Shown here: positions 1 to 8,032 of the stretch, in pieces
Layout of the letters: each line of letters starts with the position of its first letter
Numbering within the stretch: position 1 is the first letter of the stretch
Assembly: GCF_049195245.1 (NCBI RefSeq)
Contig: NZ_JBMIRR010000025.1
Location: 248,001 to 312,000 of the forward strand
Direction: 5' to 3'
Length of the DNA stretch: 64,000 bases
Source of the DNA: Arenimonas sp049195245
Lineage (GTDB): Bacteria; Pseudomonadota; Gammaproteobacteria; Xanthomonadales; Xanthomonadaceae
The notes under the pieces: model-generated
What the model saw: the letters and a program-made list of their open reading frames with translations, nothing else
Told to the model about the DNA's origin: nothing
Database searches by the model: none
Position numbers and translations under genes: made by a program

Positions 1-1
1 C

Positions 2-640
2 CAGACCGAGGCCCAGAAGCGTGCCTTCGACCTGCACTGGCCCGCGCTGGGCCTCGATTACCTCGGCGAGCAGCGTGACTACGACGCCGCCTTCGGCCGC
101 AGCGCACCGCGCGTGCTCGAGATCGGCTTCGGCAATGGCGAGCAGCTGCTGTTCGCCGCCGCGCGCGAGCCTTCCCGTGATTTCATCGGCGTGGAGGTGC
201 ACGGCCCCGGCGTGGGTCGCCTGCTCAACGCCGCGGCGGCCGAAGGCCTGCGCAACCTGCGCGTGTACCAGCACGATGCGGTGGAAGTGCTGCAGCATGA
301 AGTGGCGCCGGCCTCGCTGGACGAGGTGCGCATCTACTTCCCCGATCCCTGGCACAAGAAGCGCCACAACAAGCGACGGCTGGTGCAGCCGGCCTTCGTG
401 GCCCTGCTGTGCGACCGGCTGCGTCCGGGCGGCCTGCTGCACGTGGCCACCGACTGGGAAAACTATGCCGAGCACCTGTGGGACGTGCTGGACGCCGAGC
501 CGCGGCTGCGCAATCGCGCCGGCGCACGCGGCTTCGTGCCGCGTCCGGACTGGCGCCGGCAGACGCACTTCGAGTCCCGCGGCCTGAAGCTGGGCCACGG
601 CGTCTGGGACCTGCTGTACGACCGCCAAAGCGAGGCCTGA
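2..640 (+). CDS. trmB: tRNA (guanine-N7-)-methyltransferase TrmB, 5' end cut by the window
   Basis: This SAM-dependent enzyme makes m7G46 in the variable loop of tRNA. The reading frame is open from base 2, so the true start lies outside the window; 212 residues remain, nearly the whole protein. The visible Rossmann SAM motif is EIGFGNGEQLL. It is followed by the family signature FPDPWHKKRHNKRR, which carries the catalytic Asp and the basic tRNA-contacting residues, and by GGLLHVATDWENY near the end. The stop lies 7 bases before the next start on the same strand, so the two genes are probably co-transcribed. The family call is firm; only the N-terminus is missing. Confidence 0.95.
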   Translation, partial: QTEAQKRAFDLHWPALGLDYLGEQRDYDAAFGRSAPRVLEIGFGNGEQLLFAAAREPSRDFIGVEVHGPGVGRLLNAAAAEGLRNLRVYQHDAVEVLQHEVAPASLDEVRIYFPDPWHKKRHNKRRLVQPAFVALLCDRLRPGGLLHVATDWENYAEHLWDVLDAEPRLRNRAGARGFVPRPDWRRQTHFESRGLKLGHGVWDLLYDRQSEA

Positions 641-647
641 GGCGACG

Positions 648-2486
648 ATGGAGACCGGCCTCGCCCTCACGCGCGACATGATCCTCGTGCTGGGCCTGGT
701 GGGCTTCACCATCGTGATGTTCATGATCGAGCGCATCCGCGCCGACGCCACCGCCCTGGTGGTGCTGGTGCTGCTGGGACTGACCGGCCTGGTGCCGGCC
801 AGCCAGCTGTTCGATGGCTTCTCGGGCAACGCGGTGATCGCCGTCATCGCCACCATGATCCTGGGCGCAGGCCTGGACCGCACCGGCGCGCTCAACCGCC
901 TGGCGGTGTGGCTGCTGCGCGTGTCCAAGGGAATGGAAGAGCGGCTGATCCTGCTCACCTCCGGTGTGGCCGGCCTGATCTCGGGCTTCATGCAGAACCC
1001 CTCGGTGATGGCGCTGTTCCTGCCGGTGGCCTCGCGCGTGTCAGGCCGCACCGGCATCAGCCTGTCGCGCCTGCTGATGCCGGTGGCCGCGGCCATCGTG
1101 ATGGGCGGCGGCCTGACCATGATCGGCAACTCGCCGCTGATGCTGCTCAACGACCTGCTGGTGGCGGCCAACCGCAACCTGCCCTCGGGCGCGGCCACGC
1201 TGCAGCCGCTGCCGATGTTCGCGCCGCTGCCGATCGGCCTGCTGCTGCTGGCGCTGGGCCTGGTGTACTTCCGCTTCTTCGGGCCGCGGCTGTTGGGCGG
1301 CGGCGAGGAAAAGGGCGTGGCGCCCAGCCGCACGCAGAGTTATTTCGCGCGCTCCTACGGCATCGAGGGCGACGTGTTCGAGCTCAGCGTGTCGGCCGAA
1401 AGCCCGCTAGTGGGCATGTCGGTGGGCGAGGCCGAGGCGCAGCGCGATGCGCCGCTGCTGCTGGCCCTGCTCAGCGGCAACGAGGCGCGGCTGTCGCCGC
1501 CGGCCGACCAGATGATCTGGGTGGGCAGCGTGCTGGGCGTGATGGGCCCGCGCGAGGCCATCCAGGACTACGCGCAGAAGAACCTGCTGAAGATGTCGGC
1601 GCGCCTGCGCAACTTCGCCGACCTGTTCAACCCCAGCCGCTCGGGCATTTCCGAAGCGGTGATCCCGCCCAACTCCTCCTTCATCGGCAAGGCCCAGGCC
1701 CAGCTGCAGCTGCGCAAGCGCTTCGGCATCAGCCTGCTGGCGATCAACCGCGAAAACCAGGTCTGGCGCGAGGACATCCGCCGCATGCCGCTCAAGGCCG
1801 GCGACATGCTGGTCTTCCACAGCATCTGGACCGACCTGGCGCAGGCCAGCGAAAGCCGCGACTTCGTCGTGGTCACCGACTACCCCAAGGGCGAGCAGCG
1901 GCCGCACAAGCTGTGGTGGGCGGTGGGCGTCTTCGTCGCCGCGATGGCGCTGGCCCTGACCACCCTGGTGCCGGTGCCGATCGCGCTGATGGCCGGCGCC
2001 GCCGGCATGATGCTGGCCGGCGTGCTGAACATGGACGAGGCCTACGCCGCGGTCAGCTGGAAGACCGTGTTCCTGATGGCTTGCCTGATTCCGCTGGGCT
2101 GGGCCATGGACTCCACCGGCGCCGCCGGCTGGCTGGCGCAGATGACGCTGGACCGCCTCGGGCCCGACGTGCCGGTGTGGGTGATGGAAGCCGCGATCGG
2201 GCTGCTGGCCACGGCGTTCGCGCTGGTCATCGGCAACGTCGGCGCCACCGTGGTGATGGTGCCGATCTCGATCAACGTGGCGCTGGCCGCGGGCGGCAGT
2301 CCGCTGGCCTTCGCGCTGATCGTGGCGCTGTCGGCCTCGAACAATTTCCTCAGCGTGTCCAACCCGGTGCTGGCGATGGTGACGGGGCCGGCCGGCTACC
2401 GCTCGCGCGACCTGTGGCGCGTGGGCGCACCGCTGACCCTGGCCTACCTAGCGATCGTGCTGCTGGTGGTCAACCTGATGTTCTAG
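648..2486 (+). CDS. SLC13/DASS-like permease with internal TrkA-C (RCK_C) domains
   Basis: A 612-residue inner-membrane permease. Residues about 1-210 and 420-612 are hydrophobic transport halves. Each has a characteristic re-entrant-type loop: QNPSVMALFLPV in the first half and SNNFLSVSNPVLAMV in the second. Between them, about residues 230-395, is a soluble insert that reads like two RCK_C domains (ESPLVGMSVGEAEAQ and NSSFIGKAQAQLQLRKRFG). This matches the SLC13/ArsB-NhaD superfamily members annotated as sodium/sulfate or anion symporters. The substrate cannot be told from sequence. The ATG follows a GAGG-type ribosome site and sits just behind trmB. The stop overlaps the stop of the convergent Rieske gene. 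Confidence 0.8.
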   Translation: METGLALTRDMILVLGLVGFTIVMFMIERIRADATALVVLVLLGLTGLVPASQLFDGFSGNAVIAVIATMILGAGLDRTGALNRLAVWLLRVSKGMEERLILLTSGVAGLISGFMQNPSVMALFLPVASRVSGRTGISLSRLLMPVAAAIVMGGGLTMIGNSPLMLLNDLLVAANRNLPSGAATLQPLPMFAPLPIGLLLLALGLVYFRFFGPRLLGGGEEKGVAPSRTQSYFARSYGIEGDVFELSVSAESPLVGMSVGEAEAQRDAPLLLALLSGNEARLSPPADQMIWVGSVLGVMGPREAIQDYAQKNLLKMSARLRNFADLFNPSRSGISEAVIPPNSSFIGKAQAQLQLRKRFGISLLAINRENQVWREDIRRMPLKAGDMLVFHSIWTDLAQASESRDFVVVTDYPKGEQRPHKLWWAVGVFVAAMALALTTLVPVPIALMAGAAGMMLAGVLNMDEAYAAVSWKTVFLMACLIPLGWAMDSTGAAGWLAQMTLDRLGPDVPVWVMEAAIGLLATAFALVIGNVGATVVMVPISINVALAAGGSPLAFALIVALSASNNFLSVSNPVLAMVTGPAGYRSRDLWRVGAPLTLAYLAIVLLVVNLMF

Positions 2487-2812
2487 CCGGCCACGCGCAC
2501 GGCCACCGGCACCAGCGAGGCGCCGCGGCAGGGTCCGGCCACGCACAGGCCCTGTTCCAGCTCGAAGCTGGCGCCATGCGCGGCGCAGACCAGGCGGCCT
2601 TGGTCCACCAGGAACTTGCCCGGCGCCCAGTCCAGCCGTCGCCCCGCATGCGGGCAAACGTTCAGCCAGGCCTGCAGGCGCTCGCCGCGCCGCAGCAGCA
2701 CCAGCGACTGGGTTTCGCCATCAATGGCAGCTTCGATTTCCGACAGCCCCTCCGGCGGCAGGCCGGGCAGGATTAACGAACCGCTTACACTTTCCACGCC
2801 GGGCCTCGCCAT
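2483..2812 (-). CDS. small stand-alone Rieske [2Fe-2S] protein
   Basis: A 109-residue soluble protein consisting of a single Rieske fold. The cluster ligands are C53-x-H55 (VCPHAGRRL) and C76-x-x-H79 (VCAAHGASF), spaced 20 residues apart as in Rieske ferredoxins and NirD-like proteins. It has no signal peptide or membrane helix, so it probably works in the cytoplasm as an electron carrier or as the ferredoxin part of an oxygenase. No oxygenase or reductase gene is nearby, so its partner is unknown. A GGGAGACGAAGT ribosome site precedes the ATG. Its stop codon overlaps the stop of the facing permease gene. The fold is certain; the role is inferred. Confidence 0.85.
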   Translation of the reverse strand: MARPGVESVSGSLILPGLPPEGLSEIEAAIDGETQSLVLLRRGERLQAWLNVCPHAGRRLDWAPGKFLVDQGRLVCAAHGASFELEQGLCVAGPCRGASLVPVAVRVAG

Positions 2813-2844
2813 ACTTCGTCTCCCAGCATTCTGCCACGCGACCC

Positions 2845-3111
2845 ATGCCCTTCCGCTTCCAGCGCTTCTTCAGTTACTGCCCCAGCAAGCCGCGGCACCC
2901 GCTGCTGCGCGTGCTGGTGGGCCTGCTCGGCCTGGCGCTGCTGGTGCTGCTGGTGGTGTTCGGCCTGGTCATCGGCCTGGGCATGCTGCTGTTCGCGGCG
3001 GTGCGCCGCCTGATGCGCCCCACCGCGCCGGCCGCTCGTGCGTCGGAGGGCGTGATCGAGGGCGAATTCGTGCACGTGCCCAAGAACGAGACCCGCCTGG
3101 GCCTGCGCTGA
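2845..3111 (+). CDS. small single-span membrane protein of unknown function
   Basis: An 88-residue protein. A basic N-terminus leads into one strongly hydrophobic Leu/Val-rich segment (about residues 23-52), followed by a charged C-terminal tail. It starts 32 bases from the divergent Rieske start and reads toward the FAH-family gene 60 bases downstream. I do not recognise a named family. The codon use fits the neighbouring genes and the hydrophobic core is well formed, so it is probably a real inner-membrane protein rather than a chance frame. Nothing indicates its function. Confidence 0.6.
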   Translation: MPFRFQRFFSYCPSKPRHPLLRVLVGLLGLALLVLLVVFGLVIGLGMLLFAAVRRLMRPTAPAARASEGVIEGEFVHVPKNETRLGLR

Positions 3112-3171
3112 TCCGGGTCGGCAAGTCGCTTCGCCATCGCTAGACTGGGCGTTCCCGTTCCGGAGCGCGCC

Positions 3172-3864
3172 ATGATTCCCACCGTGATTGCCTTGCCCCC
3201 GCCGCCGACGCTTTCCGTGCGCGGCAGCGCGGCCCGTTTTCCCGTGCGCCGCATCTACTGCGTGGGCCGCAACTTCGCCGACCATGCCAAGGAAATGGGC
3301 GCCAGCGTGGACCGCGGCAATCCGGTGTTCTTCATGAAGCCCGGCGATGCGGTGGTGGCCGACGGCGGCGCCGTGCCCTACCCGCCCGGCACGCGCGACC
3401 TGCACCACGAGGTGGAGCTGGTGGTGGCCCTGGGCCGCGATGCCGATGGCCTGGTGGACGTGGCCACCGCGCTGGACCTGGTCTACGGCTACGGCGTGGG
3501 CCTGGACCTGACCCGGCGCGACCTGCAGGCCGCGGCCAAGGCCAAGGGCCTGCCCTGGGACACCGCCAAGGGCTTCGACCATTCGGCCCCGACCAGTGAA
3601 CTGGTGCCGGTGGCCGAGGCCGGCGACGTGTTCGCGCGCCGGCTGTGGCTGCAGGTCAATGGCGAACTGCGCCAGCAGTCGCCGCTGCAGGAGATGGTGT
3701 TCAGCGTGGCCGAAGTGCTGCACGAGCTCTCGAAGCTGTACGCGCTCAAGGCCGGCGACCTGGTCTTCATGGGCACGCCGGCGGGCGTGGCCGCGCTCTC
3801 GCCCGGCGACCGCTTCCTCGCCGGCGTGGACGGGTTGGTCGAGCTGTCCGGGCATATCGCCTGA
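3172..3864 (+). CDS. fumarylacetoacetate hydrolase (FAH) family protein
   Basis: A 230-residue cytoplasmic enzyme of the FAH superfamily, which cleaves C-C bonds of beta-diketo acids such as fumarylpyruvate or acylpyruvates using Mg2+ or Mn2+. The N-terminal signature RIYCVGRNFADHAKEMG is present. The expected metal ligands are E80 and E82 (HHEVELVVALG) and D112 (GVGLDLTRRDLQ). The C-terminus carries the conserved MGTPAGVAALSPGDRF stretch. The length matches the short single-domain forms found in gentisate-type pathways and as oxaloacetate tautomerases. No aromatic-degradation genes are adjacent, so a general housekeeping role is as likely as a specific pathway. A GGAG ribosome site precedes the ATG. 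Confidence 0.85.
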   Translation: MIPTVIALPPPPTLSVRGSAARFPVRRIYCVGRNFADHAKEMGASVDRGNPVFFMKPGDAVVADGGAVPYPPGTRDLHHEVELVVALGRDADGLVDVATALDLVYGYGVGLDLTRRDLQAAAKAKGLPWDTAKGFDHSAPTSELVPVAEAGDVFARRLWLQVNGELRQQSPLQEMVFSVAEVLHELSKLYALKAGDLVFMGTPAGVAALSPGDRFLAGVDGLVELSGHIA

Positions 3865-3920
3865 TGCGCCGGCCGTTGTAAATTCGCCACAGCAGCATCC
3901 CCACCCACCAGGAGTGCGCC

Positions 3921-4334
3921 ATGGGCATGGTTTCGGAGTTCAAGGAATTCGCGATGCGCGGCAATGTCGTCGACCTGGCGGTCGGCGTGGTGATCGGCGC
4001 CGCCTTCGGCAAGATCGTCGCCTCGCTGGTCAACGACATCATCATGCCGGCGGTCGGCTTCCTGGTCGGCGGCGTCAACTTCAACGACCTGGCCATCGAG
4101 CTCAAGGCCGCCACCGTGGACGCGGCCGGCGCCGAGGTGCCGGCGGTGCTGATCAAGTACGGCGCCTTCATCCAGACCATCGTGGACTTCATGATCATCG
4201 CCTTCGCCATTTTCGTGGCGGTGAAGGTGATCAACTCGCTCAAGCGCAAGCAGGCCGAGGCGCCGCCGGTGCCCGCCGAGCAGAGCGAGGAAGCCAAGCT
4301 GCTCACCGAGATCCGCGACGCGCTCAAGCGCTGA
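3921..4334 (+). CDS. mscL: large-conductance mechanosensitive channel MscL
   Basis: A 137-residue inner-membrane channel subunit that opens under membrane tension to release solutes during osmotic downshock. The family hallmark at the N-terminus is present: an amphipathic EFKEFAMRGNVVDLAVGVVIG segment broken across helix S1 and TM1, with the glycine-rich pore lining GVVIGAAFGKIVASL. A second helix (VDFMIIAFAIFVAVKVI) and a charged C-terminal bundle helix ending in LLTEIRDALKR follow. The length is normal for a homopentamer subunit. An AGGAG ribosome site precedes the ATG, and a strong intrinsic terminator follows the stop. Confidence 0.97.
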   Translation: MGMVSEFKEFAMRGNVVDLAVGVVIGAAFGKIVASLVNDIIMPAVGFLVGGVNFNDLAIELKAATVDAAGAEVPAVLIKYGAFIQTIVDFMIIAFAIFVAVKVINSLKRKQAEAPPVPAEQSEEAKLLTEIRDALKR

Positions 4335-4351
4335 GCGCAGCCCGCCCATCC

Positions 4352-4382
4352 GACGCCGGCCCCGTGGCCGGCGTCCTTTTTT
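4352..4382 (+). terminator. rho-independent terminator after mscL
   Basis: A perfect 9-bp stem (GACGCCGGC at 4352-4360 pairing with GCCGGCGTC at 4367-4375) closes a 6-base loop and is followed by a run of six T at 4377-4382. It lies 17 bases past the mscL stop and just before the peptidase gene. It should end mscL transcription, so the peptidase needs its own promoter or readthrough. Confidence 0.85.
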
Positions 4383-4395
4383 CCGGAGCCATCGA

Positions 4396-5814
4396 ATGCG
4401 CCTCTTGCCCTGCCTGATCGCCGCCGCGCTGCTTGCGCTGCCTGCCCACGCCAGCACGCCCGGCAGCGGCCTGGACGCGGCCGACATCGCCGCGGCCGAA
4501 GGCCTGCGCGACCGCGCGATACAGGGCAGCCAGGCCTGGGCGCTGGTGGAATCGCTGACCACCGAAGTGGGTCCGCGCATCGCCGGCTCGCCGGCCGACG
4601 CGCGCGCCGTGGCCTGGGCCAAGGCGAAGTTCGAAGCTCTGGGCTTCGACAAGGTCTACCTGGAGCCGGTGACGTTTCCGGTGTGGGTGCGCGGGCATGA
4701 GCGCGCCGAAGTGCTGGCCCCGTTTCCGCAGCCGCTGGTGATCACCGCACTGGGCGGCAGCGTGGGCACGCCCGCCGGCGGCGTGGAGGCCGAGGTGGTG
4801 GCCTTCGCCGACCTGGCCGCGCTGTCGGCCGCGCCCGAGGGCAGCCTGAAGGGCAAGATCGCCTACATCTCCAACCGCATGGTCCGCTTCAAGGACGGGC
4901 GCGGCTACGGCCCGGCCGTCGGCGCGCGCGCCAATGGCGCGGTCGAGGCCGCGAAGAAGGGTGCGCTGGCGGTGGTCATCCGCTCCATCGGCACCAGCAA
5001 CGACCGCTTCGGCCACACCGGCACCATGCGCTACCTGCCCGAGGTGCCGCGCATTCCCGCGGCCGCGCTGTCCAATCCCGACGCCGACCTGCTCAGCCAC
5101 ATGGTGCAGCGCGGCCAGCCCGTGCGACTGCGCCTGGACATCGCCACCGAAACCCGCGGTGACTACACCTCGCACAACGTGATCGGCGAAATCCGCGGCC
5201 GCGACCTGCCCGATGAAGTGGTGACCATCGGCGGCCACCTCGACTCCTGGGACCAGGGCACCGGGGCGATCGACGACGGCGCCGGCGTGGGCCTGACGAT
5301 GGCGGCCGGCGCGCTGATCGGCGAGCTTGAGCGCGCGCCGCGCCGCACCGTGCGCGTGATCGCGTATGCCAACGAAGAACAGGGCCTGTACGGCGGCAAG
5401 GCCTACGCCGCGGCGCGCGCCGCCGCCGGCCAGATTCCCGGCCACCAGCTCAGCGCCGAAAGCGACTTCGGTGCGGGCCGCATCTATGCGCTGCGTGCCG
5501 GCGTGGATCCGGCCGCGTGGCCGGTGATCGAACGCATCGGCCAGGTGCTGGCGCCGCTGGGCATCGCCACCGAGGCCACCGGCGGCTCGCCCGGTCCGGA
5601 CGTCGGTCCGATCGTCGCGCTCGGCGCGCCCTGGGCGCAGCTGGCACAGGACGGCACCGACTACTTCGATTACCACCACACCGCCAACGACACCCTGGAC
5701 AAGATCGATCCCAAGGCGCTCGACCAGCAGGTGGCGGCCTACGCGGTGCTGGCCTACCTGGCCGCGGAAACCGACGTGGATTTTGGCGCCGTGCCGGTAA
5801 AGCCCGCCAACTGA
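4396..5814 (+). CDS. secreted M28-family zinc aminopeptidase
   Basis: A 472-residue exported metallopeptidase. It begins with a signal peptide (MRLLPCLIAAALLALPAHA). A PA-type inserted domain lies around residues 130-250, and the M28 catalytic domain follows. The two-zinc ligands are visible: H281 and D283 (GGHLDSWDQG), the bridging Asp in GAIDDGAGVG (about 293-294), the catalytic and ligand Glu pair in NEEQG (327-328), and the late His in YHHTANDT (427-428). The family includes glutamate carboxypeptidase-like and leucyl aminopeptidases that trim peptides in the periplasm or medium. The gene stands alone, flanked by a terminator upstream and a convergent gene downstream. The exact peptide specificity is not predictable. 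Confidence 0.9.
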   Translation: MRLLPCLIAAALLALPAHASTPGSGLDAADIAAAEGLRDRAIQGSQAWALVESLTTEVGPRIAGSPADARAVAWAKAKFEALGFDKVYLEPVTFPVWVRGHERAEVLAPFPQPLVITALGGSVGTPAGGVEAEVVAFADLAALSAAPEGSLKGKIAYISNRMVRFKDGRGYGPAVGARANGAVEAAKKGALAVVIRSIGTSNDRFGHTGTMRYLPEVPRIPAAALSNPDADLLSHMVQRGQPVRLRLDIATETRGDYTSHNVIGEIRGRDLPDEVVTIGGHLDSWDQGTGAIDDGAGVGLTMAAGALIGELERAPRRTVRVIAYANEEQGLYGGKAYAAARAAAGQIPGHQLSAESDFGAGRIYALRAGVDPAAWPVIERIGQVLAPLGIATEATGGSPGPDVGPIVALGAPWAQLAQDGTDYFDYHHTANDTLDKIDPKALDQQVAAYAVLAYLAAETDVDFGAVPVKPAN

Positions 5815-5820
5815 GCGCGG

Positions 5821-6735
5821 CTAGCGCACCGCCATCAGCGTGAAGAGCCCGAACAGGCCTTCGCGCGGCGACCAGGTGCGCACCCACTGCGCGTCGCGGA
5901 AACCCGCCGCGCGCACGCTGGCCAGCAGGTCCCAGCCGAAGTGGTAGAAACACAGCACGCCGCCGTTCACCGGGTCCCCGTGGATCTCCGGCTCGCACAG
6001 GTGCTGCACCGCGCCCTGCGCGTCCAGGCGCGCGCGCACCAGCGTGGCTTCGTCGCGTTCCAGGAAAGGCACCGTGAGGGCCAGCCGGCCGCCGGGCGTC
6101 AGGCAGCGCGCGAACTCGGCCAGTGCGGCGCGATAGTCGGGCACGTGTTCGAGCACGTCGAAGCAGCCGATCGCGTCCAGCGAGCCGGTTGCGAAGTCCA
6201 GCGCGGTAACGTCGCGCGCCACGATGTCGCCGCGGCCGCCGAGCGCGCGGTAGGCGGTCGTAAGTCGGGCGTGGCCAGCGTCATCGAAGCCGAACTCGCT
6301 GCCCATCAGGCCCGGGCAGCGCTGCTGCAGCCAGACATACGCGGCCGAAGCCTGCTCGGTGAGATATACGCGCGCGCTGTCCAGCGGCAGCCCGTGGCAC
6401 AGCAGGGCCAGCGCGGCGCGGTTGCGCGCGGTGAGGCGGCAGCCGGGGCAGACCAGCTCTTCGCGCAGGTTGGCGGCGGCGCCGTGCTCGGTCGACGGCA
6501 GCGCGAAGGCCACGGGCTGGCTGCACAGGCCGCACCAGCCGGGCCAGCCCGAGGTGCCGGTGGCGGCGGCCACTTCGCACTGCAGGCGCCACTGCGCATC
6601 GAAACGCGCACGCTGGCCGTCCAGCACCGCGATGAAGGCGGCGTGCGAGTCATAGGCCACCGACGCCGGCGCTTCGCCCGACGGCGCGCCGGGAAGCCAG
6701 CGGGGGGCGGGGCGGAAGCGGTCGAACAGCGCCAT
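5821..6735 (-). CDS. SAM-dependent methyltransferase with N-terminal zinc-ribbon-like motif
   Basis: A 304-residue protein. Two CxxC pairs (C68/C71 in WCGLCSQP and C96/C99 in LVCPGCRLTARNR) look like a zinc ribbon. They are followed by a class I methyltransferase domain whose late motifs are clear: GCFDVLEHVPDYRAAL and LTPGGRLALTVPFL. The substrate is unknown; such Cys-rich methyltransferases are often found among cell-surface or glycan genes. The ATG at 6735 was chosen because it forms an ATGA overlap with the stop of the upstream peptidase-like gene, implying coupled translation. An open frame extends further upstream but only shadows that gene. The stop faces the M28 peptidase gene 6 bases away. 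Confidence 0.8.
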   Translation of the reverse strand: MALFDRFRPAPRWLPGAPSGEAPASVAYDSHAAFIAVLDGQRARFDAQWRLQCEVAAATGTSGWPGWCGLCSQPVAFALPSTEHGAAANLREELVCPGCRLTARNRAALALLCHGLPLDSARVYLTEQASAAYVWLQQRCPGLMGSEFGFDDAGHARLTTAYRALGGRGDIVARDVTALDFATGSLDAIGCFDVLEHVPDYRAALAEFARCLTPGGRLALTVPFLERDEATLVRARLDAQGAVQHLCEPEIHGDPVNGGVLCFYHFGWDLLASVRAAGFRDAQWVRTWSPREGLFGLFTLMAVR

Positions 6736-7982
6736 CAGTCGAGCAGGGGCGTGGCGAGCACCTTGCTCGGCGCACCGGTGAGGCGCTGCACCTGCTCGCG
6801 CAGGTCCTCGCGCGAGACCTCGCGCAGCGGTATCAGCGCGCGCACCACGTCGTCCAGGCTGCGCTTGCCTTTCGTGCGCGCCCGGATCTCGGCGTCGAGC
6901 GCGTTGAACAGCTGCACCGCGCGCGCGGTGCGCGGCCCGGCCGAGCGGTTGCGGGTGAGCGTCTTCACCGCCTTGCCATGGTTGGCCATCCAGGCCTGGG
7001 CCTTGTCGGCACGCGCCTCGCTGAGCAGGCCGGCGCGGCGCAGCAGCTCGATGGAATAGAACTCGGCCAGGCCCTCGGCGATCCAGTCGTCGCCGTCGGC
7101 GCCGCGGATGCGGGTGATCACGTGGGTCAGTTCGTGCGTGAGCGTGCTGGTGCCGTTCTCGCTGATCAGCGGGCGATCGGCGTGCAGGAACAGCGAACGC
7201 GGACCCGACAGGCCACCGCGCCACATCGGATCGCCGGCGCTGACGATCAGCAGCTTGGGCGGAAGCTCGCCGAAGGCCTGGCGGAACTCGGGCACCAGGT
7301 TGTTGAAGAAGGCCAGCATGTCGTTGCGGCGGATCACGTCGCCCTTGGGACCGGCCACGCTCACTTCCATGTCGCCCAGCTGTTCGCGGCGCGTGCCGAC
7401 CGCGCCTGCGATCACCCAGCCGATCGGCCGGTCGAAATTGCGCTCGGGGTTGACCACCACGAAGGACTTGCCGTCGCGGCTCATCAGGAAGGGCGTGTCC
7501 ACGTTGGTCCAGCCTTTGGGCAGCACGAAGCGCAGGCGCGCCCGCGAATCGGCGCCCTTGGTGGCGCGCACGCTGGCGCGCGGGATCAGGTCGTCGCCGC
7601 GCACGATCACCCAGTCGGCGGTGATGCGGGCGTCGTAGCCGCCGTCGCTGCGCTGGTGGTCGATCTTGTAGCGCCAGGCCAGCCGCGAGGGTTTGTCGCG
7701 CGGCGGCGTCCAGGTGACGGTGCTGCCCTTGCGCACCACCTCGCCGTCGCCCTTGACCTGGCTGTAGCGCGCGCTGGGCATCGCCAGCTGCAGCTGGCGC
7801 AGGCCGCTGCCGTCCTTGCCGGGCACCAGGCGCAGGCTGACCTGGGCTTCGCCCGAGGCCGGCAGGAACTGCACCGTGTAGACCACGTCGTACTCGGTGC
7901 GGGCGGTCGCGGCCAGCGCCGAGGTCGACGTGGCGGCGAACAGCAGGGCCATCAGCAGGCCGGTCAAGGTGATGTTTTTCAT
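6735..7982 (-). CDS. exported gluzincin-type HExxH protein (putative metallopeptidase)
   Basis: A 415-residue protein that begins MKNITLTGLLMALLFAAT, a clear signal peptide ending near ALA (residue 24). Its C-terminal half holds H283-E-L-T-H287 followed by E303 in WIAEGLAEFYSI, the HExxH-plus-distant-Glu arrangement of gluzincin zinc peptidases. The N-terminal half is beta-rich and resembles the Ig-like region that precedes M1/M61-like catalytic domains. It probably acts in the periplasm. An upstream extension is open, but the ATG at 7982 gives the signal peptide and is preferred. The gene is translationally coupled (ATGA) to the methyltransferase gene downstream. Activity is inferred from the motif only. 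Confidence 0.75.
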   Translation of the reverse strand: MKNITLTGLLMALLFAATSTSALAATARTEYDVVYTVQFLPASGEAQVSLRLVPGKDGSGLRQLQLAMPSARYSQVKGDGEVVRKGSTVTWTPPRDKPSRLAWRYKIDHQRSDGGYDARITADWVIVRGDDLIPRASVRATKGADSRARLRFVLPKGWTNVDTPFLMSRDGKSFVVVNPERNFDRPIGWVIAGAVGTRREQLGDMEVSVAGPKGDVIRRNDMLAFFNNLVPEFRQAFGELPPKLLIVSAGDPMWRGGLSGPRSLFLHADRPLISENGTSTLTHELTHVITRIRGADGDDWIAEGLAEFYSIELLRRAGLLSEARADKAQAWMANHGKAVKTLTRNRSAGPRTARAVQLFNALDAEIRARTKGKRSLDDVVRALIPLREVSREDLREQVQRLTGAPSKVLATPLLD

Positions 7983-8032
7983 GGCGAGATTATGCCGGCT
8001 CCGGTCTGAACATCGCACGGCGGCGCCCGCGC

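Noticed and set aside
5821..7224. A 467-codon version of the methyltransferase
   Set aside because: The extra N-terminal part overlaps the peptidase-like gene in another frame; the ATG at 6735 with ATGA coupling explains both genes.
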